In this document: positions 12,890 through 26,036 of the stretch, one piece after another | Layout: every line of letters starts with the position of its first letter | How positions within the stretch are numbered: the stretch's first letter is position 1 | From: Lutjanus erythropterus | Taxonomy: Eukaryota; Chordata; Actinopteri; Lutjaniformes; Lutjanidae | Direction of reading: 5' to 3' | Assembly: GCA_020091685.1 (NCBI GenBank) | Contig: CM034597.1 | Location: 36,387,301-36,451,300 of the forward strand | DNA: 64,000 bases | The notes under the pieces: model-generated | Seen by the model: the letters and a program-made list of their open reading frames with translations, nothing else | Databases searched by the model: none | What the model was told of the DNA's origin: nothing | Program-made: the position numbers and the translations under genes

Positions 12890-13430
12890 TGAACTCCTGC
12901 CTCTTCATCGCTCTGAATCAATAATGAGTGGAAGGGGAAAAAAAAAACATTCAAACTCATTAGATGGAAAAAAAAAATCTAAATTGGAACTGAATTGAAC
13001 ACTCGAAGGTGACATCCTGACATTGTGTGAAATTAAAAACTGCCTGGCTGCTAGGAAAGACAGAAGAGAGTGCTCACCTACTGACAATAGTGCTGTCAAA
13101 AACTGTTCTGTTTTAAGCTTTGCGCATTTTATATTAAAGAACAGCCGGTGCGGGGCACACGCAAATCCTGAACACCGAATGCCTCTTCGGAAACGAAATG
13201 AAAGAAATAAAAACACATTATGCCATTAGGCTGTGAGGAACAACTCGGAGGATACGCAGAACAATGATGTTTGCATTTTGTCTCGGGGCGTCCTGCTGTG
13301 TGTGTGCTCACTAATGACTGCTCACTGGGAGGAAAGCGGCCCCGTGGGGGATGTTAAGACTCTAATAAATAAGGGTTCACTCTCCACTTCGTGCTCTCTC
13401 AGGGCAGCAATTATGTCAAAACAGTGTTTA
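12890..13430. promoter_or_regulatory. Candidate conserved non-coding element D
   Basis: Includes TTGCGCATTTTATATTAAAG, ACACATTATGCCATTAGGC and GCAGCAATTATGTCAAAACA. No repeat family recognised and no credible frame; composition is even compared with the flanks. Confidence 0.33.
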
Positions 13431-14062
13431 TAGTTGTAACAGTAAAGAATATTTCTGGGCCCTCCAGTGCTTGACAGGTTTTCCTTACGCTTGAGGGCTG
13501 AAGTTGAAATTACCGTGCCGCTTTGTGATGATGTCACTACATAATGTTTCTAAATGACATACTATAGTTTACAAATACTATGGTTGTTATTATTACAGAG
13601 GGTGAGGACCGCGCAAAACCCTGAAGACATACTATTGTGTTGACATGCTTCAACGTTTGATGCCTGCAGTTTGCAGTTTCTAAGAAGGAATAATGCTTCT
13701 ATATTCTGTATGTACACTGGCATGTTAGAATAAGTATTTTTCATCCTACGTTCAAAAGGTTCACATTTATGATCTACAAAACAAATTTATGATTATTATT
13801 ATAAACTAGGGATGTGAGGATACCAAATATTATTATTTTTGTTTTCCATTTAAGTTACAGTTTTTCTTCTTTCCTTCCTAAATTAAAGATAAAAGTAGCC
13901 AGCAATGATCTCAGTCTTTGGTGATGAATGCTTAAATTATGTATATACAGCTGCAAAACAAAGCAGTCATTTTAGAAAATAAAATAATAATTAACCATGT
14001 GCTGTTACACTCTGTTATGGTTTTGAGACACTTTTCTATTGCGATATTCTATATCATTCATT
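13431..14062. other. Intergenic DNA, no gene seen
   Basis: AT-rich; nothing recognised before the LINE/SINE-like tail. Confidence 0.6.
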
Positions 14063-14460
14063 CATTCATTTCATTTATTGTCTGTAACTGCTTATACTTG
14101 AAAGGTCGCCGGAGGGGCTGGAGCCTATCGCAGCAGACACTGGGCAAGAGGCGAGGTGACACCCAGGACAAGTCGCCAGTTCATCACAGACACATAGAGA
14201 CAAACACCCAATTCACACTCACACCTATGGACAATTTAGAGTCACAGATTAACCTAATTAATGCATGTCTTTGGACTGTGGGGAGAAGTCGGAGTACCCA
14301 GAGAGAACCCACACAGACACGAGGAGAACATGCAAACGCTGCACAGAAAGGTCCTGCCTCAGCCACGAACTCCCCAGCCCTGCAGCCGGCTGGGAGATTC
14401 AAACTCAGGACCTTCTTGGTATGAGGTAGCAGTGTTAACCACTGCTCCACCGTGCCGCCC
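14063..14460. mobile_element. Interspersed repeat resembling an L2-type LINE 3' end or derived SINE
   Basis: Landmarks GGCTGGAGCCTATCGCAGC, ACAATTTAGAGTCAC, GCATGTCTTTGGACTGTGG, GAGAACATGCAAACGCTGCA and the terminal CCACCGTGCCGCCC are those of a very abundant fish repeat. Only the tail is present. Confidence 0.7.
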
Positions 14461-16344
14461 GATATTCTATATATTGTTATATATTACAAACAAAGGATGA
14501 AATATTTTAAATTTTAGAAACATGTAAAATATGTCTGGAATTCACATTTAAAACCTTATAATGTGAAGAAGTAACAGCTATGACATTATGTCAAAGACAT
14601 CTGTATATTGTGTTGATCTTGGTTTGTCTTTCCACTGTTCAACAATCACCAGGCCTGGTTTGGTTGAAAGTAAAACTTAATTCACTCAGTTAGATGTGAA
14701 AATATTCTGACTCCCCACTTCCTCTCTGATGCCTGACCTGCCTTTCGCTTCTCCCTGCTTCACGCCTCTCCCATCCCTGCCTGCCTTCCTCACTGCTCCC
14801 GGAGTTAGAGTCCTGGTCAGAGCCGTTGTAAATCACCTCAGTACAGTTTTCCTCGTCATGCAGCTGGCCTACTGGCCACTGTGTGGACAAAAATACTCCA
14901 CCGGTGCTCCGGGCTGCAGGTCCGGACAGACTTTAGTCATAATGGGGCCACTAGCTGCAAGGGGAACTGAGCTAATGGCAGCTAATAGGCTAGATATGAC
15001 CAAAGACAGTTACAGCATACAGTATTGTTAGCAAAGTTAGTGGTTACTTTGGTGATATACTGCCCCCTGTGTGTTTGGAAGTGCCTTTGACACATTGCTC
15101 CCATGGTCTGGTGGCCTGTGGCTACAAAAAGTTACTTTGAGGCCACCAAATATGTCTCATGTAGCTGGCCAGTAAGTTTTATCTCCATACTGTGAGCTTT
15201 CGTGCGTTACAGCTCCACAAACATCCTGATTCCTTTGCACCTTTCAGTTCAATATTTCAGCAGTACTTGTCACCAGATAGCTACCGACATGTTAGGGCTA
15301 CTGAAGTCTCGGATTACTACGCCAACTCAAACTGCTAATGCGATCCTTACAGAAGAACCAGGAACATTATTTTAGTGGAGAAATATGAAATCCATTTCTT
15401 TTAGTTCATTTTTTGTCTTAAAACAAAGGATTTAAGAATTTGAAACAGTGAAACAGCCTAAAAAATTGTCCTTGAGTAATTTTTCTTAACTCTCAAGAGT
15501 AAACTCCTCTGAGGACCTTGATAGTATCCTCTCCTGGAAACTTCTCATAAAGACATGAGCGTCCAGCAGTACAGAACAAATCACATGTTGTATTATGCAG
15601 CACTTCACTTTGCATTACTGCAAACTATATGACACACTGTATTGAGCTATAGGATGACCTTGATTTTACAATAGTCTAAAGAAGTCTTGAAAGTACAAAA
15701 TCACTTTCAGACTTGTCCTTAGATACTTCAGAGAAGTATAGAAATACTACTTGAGTACAGCCTTGAAGCTAAATACTTAAGCAGAACATAAATCCCTCCT
15801 TTGTTAAGTTTTTCCATCAAGTAGTCACAGTTTCCTGTCAGACTCTTGGAAGCCGTCAGAATAATTCTCTGTCAGTTTTTTTTTTCCAGGCTGTTATTTT
15901 GTTTTATTTGGTATTTTTTGGACTCTTCATCACCAGTAATACCAGTAACACTTGTTAACATGGATTATCACTCACTGACTCTGATAGTGGGACCAAGATC
16001 CACATATGGAATATGGCAATGCTTTTACTGCATTTACTGTAACATTTCTGTATTAAAATGTCTAAAAATGCTCAACATATGTTATATAGTTTGTTCTGGT
16101 ATGTACATACATTATCCCAAATGTTTCCAACAATGGCCAAACAGCGATATCCGTAATTTATTGAAGGTAACACATGCATTTCCGACTATCTATTGCTAGC
16201 TAGCTGCTATAACATCCAGAAAAACATGAGATATGTCAGAGACTGAGAAAGGAAGTCACTGAACACAACTGTCATAACCACAAACTCACAAGGTTCACTT
16301 GAAGGCTGCAAAAGACTCAAGTAAAGTACTTCAAATTCTCAAAG
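14461..16344. other. Intergenic DNA, no gene seen
   Basis: Patches such as TACTGCCCCCTGTGTG (15,058) and AACTCTCAAGAGTAAACTCC (15,490) feel repeat-like, but I cannot assign a family. Confidence 0.5.
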
Positions 16345-17262
16345 TCGCACCATTCTAACACATGCAGAATGTGTTTTGGTATTGTCTTGCTGAAGTAAGC
16401 AAGGACGTCTCTGCAAAAGACGTCGTCTGGATGCCCATGATGCCATGGGCACTAACACCCTCATACCATCACAGGTGCTGGCTTTTGACCCTAGCACTGG
16501 CAACAATCTGGACTGTCCTTGTCTTCTATAAGCCCGAGGACACGACGTCCATGATTTTCAAAAGCAATCTGAAATGTGAACTCGTCAGACCACAGCACTT
16601 TTCCACTTTGTGTCGGTCCATCTCAGATGAGCTCGGACCCAGAGAGGTCGCCAGAGTTTTGGATGTTGTTGGTGTTTGGCTTTGTCTTTGCACGGTCGAG
16701 TCATAACTTGCATTTATAGATCCAGCGACAAACCGTGACAGTGGTTTTCTAAAGTTGTCCGGAGTCCATGTAGTATCATTTTTACAGTTATGTGTGTTTT
16801 TAATGCAGTGCTGCCTGAGGGGTCAAAGGTCACAGCCATTCAATGTTGCTTGTCAGCCTCGCCCCTGATGTGCAGAGATTTCTCTCAATTCTCTGAATCT
16901 TTTAATGATATTCTGGATTGTAGATGGTGAAATCCATAAATTTCTGCAGTCTTGTGCTGACAAACATTTTTAAACCGTAGGACTATTTTGCCGACGCAGT
17001 GGTGAACCTCACAAAATCATGGCACTATCACCTTTTACCAATTAGCTGGTTCACCTTTTGAATGTTCCAAACAAGTGTTTTTTTTTTTGAGCATTTCACA
17101 ACTTTCCTAGTCTTTTGTTTCTCATATCCCAACTTTTTCAAAAAATCTATTGCCTGCATCAAATTCAGAATTAGCGTATATTTAAGTTTATCAGCGTGAA
17201 CGTAAAATATCTTGTCCTTGTAGTTTATTCTATTGAATACAAGTTGAAAAGTTGAGAGCATC
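16345..17262 (-). mobile_element. Decayed Tc1-like transposon, transposase on minus strand
   Basis: Same family as the copies at 22726 and 60728; landmarks include GAGGACACGACGTCC, CCACAGCACTTTTCCAC and GTAGATGGTGAAATCC read on plus. The C-terminal part of the transposase and one end are missing. Confidence 0.75.
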
Positions 17263-17390
17263 CATGCTTACATACTTTTACTCAAGTAGCATTTTCAACA
17301 CAGGACTTTCACTTGTATTTTTACAGTGTGGTATTAGTACTTTTACTTAAGCCAGTGATCTGAATACTTGCTCCGGCACTGGATGAGCTG
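17262..17390. repeat. Teleost repeat end (TACTTTTACTCAAGTA family)
   Basis: TTTTACTCAAGTAGCATTTT and CAGTGTGGTATTAGTACTTT belong to an abundant non-autonomous fish repeat. It directly follows the Tc1-like copy, which seems to have landed in it. Confidence 0.5.
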
Positions 17391-20209
17391 ATGCCCAAAA
17401 CCCCTGTAAGACCTGTTCTGGGTGACTACAGAAATAATTTCTAAAATGTGTCTCCGTGCAGAAGAAGTTTGAGTCTCCGTGCAGTATTGTGACAGCGCTG
17501 AGACGAGGGCCAGTGACAGCGACGGGGTGAGAGTCTGATTGAATGGCAGCAGAGGACCGTACATCTTTAAATTCCTCATTATCCACTAACACACAGACAC
17601 CACGTCTGCTCCTATTCCATTACTTACTCCTCCGTATTGTCATGCTCCGAGAATTCAATGTAGTACCTTTTATTGTAGAAAATGAAAAATGTCATTTTCC
17701 CCTTCTCTCTCTCTCCCCCTCTCCTAACACTAATTTAAAATGTCTCATCTCCTTGTGCGTGTTCAACAGTCTGATTGCCTCAGCGCTGAAGAAAGAGGCC
17801 TAAGAGGAGGAATCCCCTCTCTTTGTGAAAAGGAGTCCAGGTGGGAGCAGAGGAGGAAGAAGAGAATGGGAGCGGGATGATTCATGCAGGTGAGAATCTG
17901 CAGCTTCATCAGAGTCGGTCAAGCAGGACAGCTGCTGCTGCTGACCTCCCGAACTACTGGAGGGACCCGCACCTCCAAGGACTAAAGGTCTTCTTATTCT
18001 TTTCCCTTCAGCAATCGCACCGCTCTCCCTCCCTCTGTCGTTCCTTCTTTTCTTTCTCTCACACTTTTTCACTCTCAGCTTATTGCAGCAGTGCAGGGTC
18101 AGGACTTAACCTCGAGGAGAAATAAAGTCCTTCAGGCCTGGTAGAAAAGGACAGTGATGAGGTCTCTCTGTACCTGAAATATAGTAAACATGAACATGTG
18201 TTTATACTCGTCCATGAATGAGCTAATGCGACATCAAGATGATAAGCGATGGAAGGGTAAACACAAAGATCTGTCTCCATAAAAGCACTACTTCGCTTTT
18301 CCTTTAAGAGCCATAACATATATATATTTAATATATAATACATTCAGGTTTTACTGCTACATTTTAATATACATAACTATCATTGTCACTGGTGGACTCA
18401 AGGGGGCAGCAAAAGCGCCCTAATTGATGCTCCCAAAGTAAATAAAATGTGGGACAAAACTACTTTGAGGGGATTTTGACTAATTATGCTGAGAAAATAC
18501 ATAAAATCAAACTCTTGGCTATTAAACTGTGTAACAGGCCAACCTCCCAGTGATTAATTTTTGTTTTTAAACAACGTCAGGTGGAAAATCTGACAGAGCT
18601 GACTAACTTACATTTTTTTCATCTCACAGCATAGTCGTAGTGAGCGGCCATTTTATTTTTTTAAATTGCTAAGCGTTTTTGATGCTACTGTAATTAAAAT
18701 ACACATTTTTTCTTATTTTGCTTTGATTTGAGGCTACAGAGCTGACACTTCATGGTTGAGAAACATCTGATAGCAACATTATTACATTAATTTGTCGAAA
18801 AATAGAACGCCTGCGGTGCTTGAGCAGATTTCCCGCCTTTAGGTAACCCTATTTATGCCTGATGAAATCATGTAAAAAATCTGACAGAGTTGATAGACAT
18901 CTGGAACACGACTTTAACAGGCCAACTCTCTCTAAAAAAATGATTTTAAAACAAAGATGATCATACAAGCACGTAATTAGTTTTAGATTGTGAAAGCTTT
19001 TCAAAACAAATTTAAATGTTTAAATGTAAAAGTTGTGAATTCTTGTTTGGGACAAGGATGTTTTTTTTTTTTTTTTTTTGTAAGGATATGATTTGTCCCA
19101 ATTCTGAGAACTGAATGGGTGAATGCCCTCTAAGGTGCCCAGCTATAGGTCATCTGCAAGCATCTGTTTCCATTTTTGTTATTTTATTTAAAAGTCTTTA
19201 GCATGCAGGAAAGCCTTTGAAACTCAACTCCCATACCCACTGCTTTGGTTTTGAAATCCTCACTATTTGTGAGATATCAAGGTTAGTAAGTACGGCCTCA
19301 CCACACACAGCTGGTGCCCTTTTTATTTTTTTCACCCCTGTCACTGATCGCTGATCTGTTTTGTTTGTTTTATTATTTGATTTTGATACAAAATTATAAA
19401 ATGTTCATATAAATGTTCTGTTAAGTAGCTGTCCTGCTTTTCTTTAGTCCTACATGATAGTAAACTGAGGATCTTTGCGTTTTGAATTATTGGCTGTACA
19501 AAACTGAAACTGAACACGAGACCTTTGACTCTGGAACTAAAGAACACTTGGGACATCTGTTTGATGAGACAGGTGTGTATCAGAGGGACGAGGGGGACCA
19601 AAAACCTGCAAGTAAACTCCCATACACTGTCTAACTCGCAATATTACATTTATTTATGATATTTCTGCACTAGAACTTCATCAGGCAAACAGTTTGTGAC
19701 AATCTTAAACAGGAAGCATTTAATCAGTCTGCAGCCAGTCACATCTCCTGCATGCAATACAAAGACATGGAAAACAGTTAACTATCTGACACACTACAAC
19801 ATCCAGAACATAGCTAGAAAAATAAAGAACTCTGTATACTAACAATCATAAATGTATCCCAAAATTCACAACATTAAAAGGGCAAATTATAAAAATGAAT
19901 GCCTAAAGGCTAAACCTTTAGCCATGTGAAACTCTGATGCATTTTTCCCACAATCCTCTGATATTTCAGTGACAAATATATTAATCAGTTCATCAAGAAA
20001 ATAATTATTAGTTGCAGTCTCAGTGGATTTTCTTTTTTCTTTTTCTCTTTTCTTTCTTTCTAATTTTTAAACTAAAAGACTATTAAAGGCCATATACATT
20101 TATTTCAGGAATGCCATACTTCTTTTGCTATTGTTTTGGCAATAAGATAAAAACTACAAACACCAGGTCCCTCAATTTTGTACTTTTTGTTGTACGCAAA
20201 AGTTACAGA
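17391..20209. other. Intergenic DNA, no gene seen
   Basis: Includes a G/A-rich patch at 17,800-17,890, C/T-rich sequence at 18,010-18,060 and a T run at 19,061-19,079. No gene recognised. Confidence 0.55.
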
Positions 20210-20998
20210 AATAAATCTTTTGAGCAGATGGTTATATGTGTCCCTGCAGGGAGGCTGGTACGACGTGTTCATTTATTTTAATCTGACAAAGGTATATTTC
20301 ATCATTATAAAATATTTGATATTACTGATTCAGGGTCCCAAGTGAAATATGTTAAATGTTGATTTTTAAGCAGCACCCCTGATAATAAGAACCATAAATG
20401 CTGCATCTTTATGAAAGTCACTGTTACGAAGCAGGTCATGTTTCAGATTCACTCACAGATGGACGTAAACATAAATTTATGTTAAGATTTATTTATTACT
20501 TTAACAACGAGAGGCAGGTCCATCAGACAGGCAGGGAAAAGACTTCAGTGTCCTGTTCTTGTTCTTAAAATCCAATGCTGGTGTCCACAGACACAGTGTA
20601 CCACTGCCCTCCAGTGGAGAGCTGCTGAACTGCAGATCTGATGCATCTGAAGAGTGACTAACAGTTAAAATAAATCTCTGCTGGTGCTTCATCCCTACAG
20701 ATCTTAAGCTGTATTTCTTTTAAGTTACCATTAATCACTAATGGGAGCTCAATACAAAACAAATTCTACTATTTAAATTCTTACTGTTTTGTTACAATTC
20801 CAGTGATAACAGTGAATTAATAATATGTGTTGTTGGTATTGTGAAATTGTGTGTTAAGAAAACTGAAAGATTTATGTCAAACTGAAAAAAAGCTGAGACA
20901 CATATGCTTATTTGTCAGATTAAAATAAATGAACACGTCGTACGAGCTTGACAAGCCTCCCTGCAGGGACACATATAACCATCTGTGGCAAGATTTTT
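20210..20998. repeat. Inverted pair of about 80-bp arms
   Basis: AGATGGTTATATGTGTCCCT...ACGACGTGTTCATTTATTTT at 20226-20292 recurs inverted at 20914-20985 with near identity. About 620 bp of unrelated sequence lies between. Could be the terminal repeats of a small element or an inverted local duplication. Confidence 0.55.
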
Positions 20999-22725
20999 GG
21001 GTCTCTGGATTATTTATTGTTGTATTGTCCTCACTAGTGTTAATTCTGTCAACTGATTTTGATTTAGTCTTTTGAGAAAAATCTTTTAGTACAGTCACAC
21101 ACAAGTCTAGTTCACATCAATCAAATTTAAATTGCATTTTTGCAGCGCATTCCTAATTCTATTGCAATCTTTGCATACTGTAAAAAAGAACAATTAAAAA
21201 AGTAAACCAACCAGCTGCAACGCCTTTAGATAGCAGAGACAGACACCATTTTGAGTGAATCTCTTAAGTTGACAATGAATTAGGCCTCAGTTTAATAAAG
21301 CTAAAATGGCTTTGCACATGGTCGCTTTGTTTTTAAAGTTTTCATGGTCACACACATGACTGTGCATTACTGAAATGTATGATGCTGATGATCAGTGCAA
21401 GAGGCCAAGCAGCTGAGTCAGCTTTTGAAGAAGAATTCGTTTTTGGTGGGTAGAGATTTTAACAATGTCAACGACTGCTGACTGTGACTGTTTTAACAAT
21501 CGGTCAATGTGTGATTGTGCATTATAGTTCATTTGTCCATCTTTCACAAAACATTTGTTAGGCCCAGTTGTTAAATATTTTTTTCAAGGGTCAAACACAA
21601 AGTTCTTCCTTCTTGTACCACCATATGAGGTGAATTCTACTGGCAGTCTGGAAATAATAGGAACTATGTCTAAAAGACATCAGATGAGATGACACCAGAT
21701 TTCACAGTATTGCCAATGTGTTTTTTGTGTTTTCTGTTTTCATTGTATCCAGTGTTGGACAACTGTAATTGAAAGTCTGGAGCAAAATCAGACTGCAATC
21801 CATATACCAGTAATTTTTAGGATGCATAATGGCACCAGGATAATCCATGTGCTCAGTGATGCGTCTTGCTCAGGACCAAAAACTCCCACAGTGCCTCTTT
21901 AGAGGACTAATGATGACCCACAGAGTGAGCACTCAGTGAGACCAGCGCGACGCCTGCAGGGTCTCCTGTAGTCAGTATTTATAAAGATTAAGATGTCAGG
22001 CGTGTGAGACAGGAAGGACAGGATCAGGAGGATGTGTGTACAGTACTGGATGAAGAGGCTTCTTTGCCGCCTGTATATTAGTGGTTAATCTGCACTAACA
22101 AGATAGACTGGGACATGCAGCATCACTGATGATGGGACCAGTAATGATGGAGGAGGAAAGCGAGAGGTTGGCAGCTAAGCCTGAAGTAAGCTACTTTGGC
22201 ACGGGGCGATGCACGGCTGGTCGCGCCTCTGGTGTGTGTATCCAGTTATTTAATCAAATATGTGACACCAAGTAGCTTAAAGCACCGATAAGCCATAACG
22301 CCACTATTAATTTGCTAAGTTAGAGGATGAGAGACAAGCACATGTGTTTAGGCCATTGCATTTTAGGGCAATGTTGCCTTAATCGTTGTCCATTTCAATA
22401 CTCTCACTTTCAACAGTCTACATTTAATACACTACTGGGCTTAGAGTCCTGTTCCAGGTTGGGTACCCGTGGGTCACTGTTTGATCTGACAGCAGTGTGT
22501 GCTAGCTGCTGGTTTGCAGAGCAGGACCTGTGCAGGACTCCAACTGGGCTAAAGCAGCAAACAGTCCAACAACCATCTGTCAGAATTACAACTTGCAGAA
22601 GGTCATTGGCTGCGTGGAAACTAGCGGCACCTCACGAGTATCACAGGGGTTAAGTTCTGTCATCAGTGCAAGTGCTGCATTCTGTCAATGACACAGCACT
22701 TTCATGTGGATTTGATAAACATTTA
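20999..22725. other. Intergenic DNA, no gene seen
   Basis: A 108-codon plus frame at 22,327-22,653 has no recognisable domain or splice context. Otherwise nothing. Confidence 0.55.
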
Positions 22726-23642
22726 CAACCCAAATTCCAAAATACTTGAGATGCCATGTAAAATATAAATAAAAACAGAATGCAAAGATTTGCAGATACT
22801 TTGTGACCTATAATCAATCAGATAGAATAAAAAGACAAGATATTTGACATTCAAACTGATGAAATTTGGAACATTCAAAAAGTAAACAGACTGGTAACAG
22901 TATGATGACTGGGTATTCACGGGGCATCCTCGAAAGGCTCAGTCTGTGTGGGTAAATAGTCCAACAGTTTCAGTATGTTTCTCAACACAAAACTGCAAGG
23001 AATTTAAGGACTTCACCATCTACGATCCATAATATAATTAAAAGATTCAGAGAATCCAGAGAAATCTCTGCACAAACGGGATGAAAACCAGACTAACAAG
23101 TCCACATTTTCAGATTGTTTTTGAAGATTATGGACATTGTGTCCTCCAGGCTAAAGAGAAGGACCATCGAGATTGTGAGCATTGACCCCAAAAGCTGTGA
23201 TGGCACAGGGGTACGCTAGTACCCATGGCATCATGGGTAACTGATACATCTGTGAAGTCAACACCTTTTTCAGAGATGTTCCTGCTTATTTCAGTAAAAC
23301 AATGCCAAGACACCGAGACCCCGGACTGTTGAGCACCTGAAGTCATATATGAAGCAAGAATAGGAAAGAATTTAACTTTCAAAACGTCCAACTATTAGCG
23401 TCCTCAGTTCCAAAGTGCTTAATGAGTGTTGTTGCAAGAAAGGTGATATAACACAGTGGTAAAGGTGCCTCTGTCTCAACTTTTTTGGAACATGTAGGCA
23501 TCAAATTCAGAATGTGTATATTTATAAAAAACAATTAAGTTTATCAATATGAAGATTAAGTATCTTGTCTTTGTACTGTATTCAATTGTATATATGTCAA
23601 AATGATTGGCACAGCATTCAAACCTTTTGGGAATTCGGGTTG
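22726..23642 (+). mobile_element. Internally deleted Tc1-like transposon
   Basis: TA target on both sides; ends CAACCCAAATTCC and GGAATTCGGGTTG are inverted. Plus-strand transposase remnants include the CCGTGTCC-like DNA-binding part and TTTCAGTAAAACAATGCCAAG, the place of the catalytic FQQDNAKPH motif. At 917 bp it is shorter than a typical 1.2-1.6-kb Tc1 element and carries several stops. Confidence 0.8.
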
Positions 23643-23654
23643 TAGGATCAAAAC

Positions 23655-24240
23655 TACCTGTCTGGCTGGATACCACAAGAGAAACGTGACAATACACCAA
23701 CTTTGTCATTTGGGCAAACCAACTCTTTGACAGCATCCCAGGTCAGTGTCTTGTGATCTTGCTGTCCGTTTTCCCCTTTTCGCTTTTGGACTTTTCCCAA
23801 TTTTCTCCAGTAAAGTTTAGGTCTAGTAACTGTGGAGGCAAAGCCACACAAGCCAGTAGTGCTTGCTCTTCCTTAGACATCAAACAGGCCTGGTATACAG
23901 CAGCTTCCATGCATGTTCAGGATCAATATCCTGCTGGAAAATGAATCCTCTTCCACACATATTACTGAGCCAGAAGGGGTAGCATGCCTCTGCAGAATAC
24001 AGTGGTATTTCTCTCTAGCAGGTGTGTAGCTGATCCTGTGCAAGTCACTTGAAACAGCCCCACAGCTGAATATTTCCACCACCAACTTTGACTGGAGGTT
24101 TTCTGCACTGTTGCATTTACATCATCATGGACTGTGGCCTTGAATATGCAAGCTCTTTGCAACCGTCAAGTTTGACTCTTAACGGTACAATGACCATTTG
24201 ACCTTGGATGCTGACGCCGTCCTCAATGACAGATAGACAA
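23655..24240 (-). mobile_element. Tc1-like transposase fragment of a second family
   Basis: Minus-strand translation shows GGGNIQLWGCF, then GFIFQQDIDPEHAWK, close to the Tc1 motif FIFQQDNDPKHTSK, then WEKLGKV-like residues. Frames are broken and no terminal repeats are obvious. It abuts the previous Tc1-like element. Confidence 0.65.
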
Positions 24241-24379
24241 TGAGATGTTAATTTAAGTTTCTGTCTGCAGATGTGTTCTCTTTATGCCTGCTTCTGTCTT
24301 GATTTGGATAAAAAAAACCTGAAACAATCTTTCCAGAGCCCACGAATAAACTTACAAGACCTTAAATAACAAAGCATGT

Positions 24380-26036
24380 ACTTTTAACATTTTAAATGCT
24401 TTATTGATTCAACTGAGTGTGTTCTACTACAGGAGAAAATATGTCAGAATACAACTGCAATGTCTGTATTGTGTAAAGCTTGAAAAAGTACAGTGGTACT
24501 AACAGTCCGGTTGCTGAGGGAAAAATTTAACAAGCCACAGAAAGAATGCACAAAATGGCACAAGGCAGTAAACATAAGGCAGTATCTTGTTTAACAGAAA
24601 ACAGTCTCAACTTAAGGTGAACACAAGACAAGAGAAACTAAAAGCGGTGGCAACTGATGTCAACTGTGCTGAATTATGTAATAACTTGTCAAAATGTACA
24701 CAAATATGTGGAAAGCAGTTCTGTTGATCCATATTCTACAACTGATCTAAATTATTTTCTCTCCTGTGTTCATGACTTCAGAACAGGTGAAAAGGGGTTT
24801 TGCGAGGATAAACTTGTGAAAACAAGTTCTAAAAAGGACTAATTTCTCCATGAGCTCTAAACAAAGACACATATATTGTATGTTAGCAAGTTATGGGGTA
24901 GTGGTGAAGTTAAAATTGTTCTTTGCAGTCATGAATGTACCTTAAGCAGCTCCTTTGGTCCAAATCAGCTCAGGAGTTACTGCTCAGTTCCAACATCTTG
25001 ACACTGTAGAAAAAAATACTTGCCATCGCAAACTGAGAGGAATGAGTTGACTATCAGGCAGGTTTGTCCCAGAAAACTGAAATTTGACAGTAGCATGAAA
25101 TTTAATGCCATTATTTAGATTTTTTTTATATGGTTTAGGGAAAGATACTTGTTTGTCTCTGCCAAGTGGATGTAAAAAGCCAAAATGTGGTTATTTACAC
25201 CCCAAATCCAAATAGCATTGTTGGCTATGGACACTTGATTGCTCCATCATGCTAGGCTATACATGCCCGGGTGCAAATAGCCACACTGGCTTTACCAAAA
25301 CCAAGCACAAAGTCGTCTGTACTTTGCTGCAGTTTGATGAGGGTTAGGCAACAAAATTACTTGGTTAGGTTTACAAAAAGATCATAGTTTGGGTAAAAAA
25401 AAAAAGAAAAAAAAAAAAGACTACAACATGTTAGAAAGCCCTTTCTGGCAAAATGTCACCAGTTTCACAGATGAAAGAGAATATTAAGGAACTCAGAAAG
25501 ATCATCCTGGCAAAACCCTTTTGTTTCACCTGTTCTTAAATCATAACCACAGGAGAGAAAACATTTTAAATCAGGTTCAGAAAATAGATCAACCGAACTT
25601 ATTTTCTCAGAGCTTCCGTACAAAAAGTACCTCTAAACCGAGAAAATGTTCTCTTGAAATACACCAGAAATAATCACCAGTTGCAATAATAAAATGTTAT
25701 CACGTTATTTGGGAAAGTTATTAATTAATTATAGTTTCAACTCACTCAGATGAACATCTTACTACATTTTGACCAGCTATTATCCAACAATTACTACAGC
25801 TACTCCCAGGCCTTAAATCTACCATGAAGAAAAAGACATTTCAAAATAAAATGATTCCAAGGTTTTATCTAATACTGAAGGTAACTTAACAAAAACTGGG
25901 GACATTCAGTCAACAACACATTTGGCCATTGCTTCAGGAGTATTATCTTGATGTACAGTTCAGAATCGATGAATCCGTGGTCCGATTCAAAGTCTCGTTT
26001 CACTAGTATTGGGCACATTCTGGACATTTGGTTTTG
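24380..26036 (-). other. ttc14: Probable ttc14 3' UTR and downstream flank
   Basis: No coding sequence lies between the ttc14 stop and the next repeat. On the minus strand an AATAAA (TTTATT on plus at 24400-24405) and an ATTAAA (plus 25101-25106) are candidate polyadenylation signals; the former would give a 3' UTR of about 1.65 kb. A repeat-like stretch (about 25,130-25,420) with A-rich runs lies inside. The exact end is not visible. Confidence 0.35.

Noticed and set aside
13939-14500. 161-codon plus frame and overlapping frames
   Set aside because: Falls on a LINE/SINE-like interspersed repeat; the frame is incidental.
14690-15031. Frames on both strands that might be an exon
   Set aside because: No recognisable domain, no splice consensus giving a continued frame, and the surroundings look repeat-derived.
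16362-16706. 114-codon plus frame
   Set aside because: It is antisense of a decayed Tc1-like transposase.
1-24350. Search for a neighbouring gene such as ccdc39, convergent with TTC14 in mammals
   Set aside because: No coiled-coil Glu/Lys-rich exons or other conserved exons were found on either strand.
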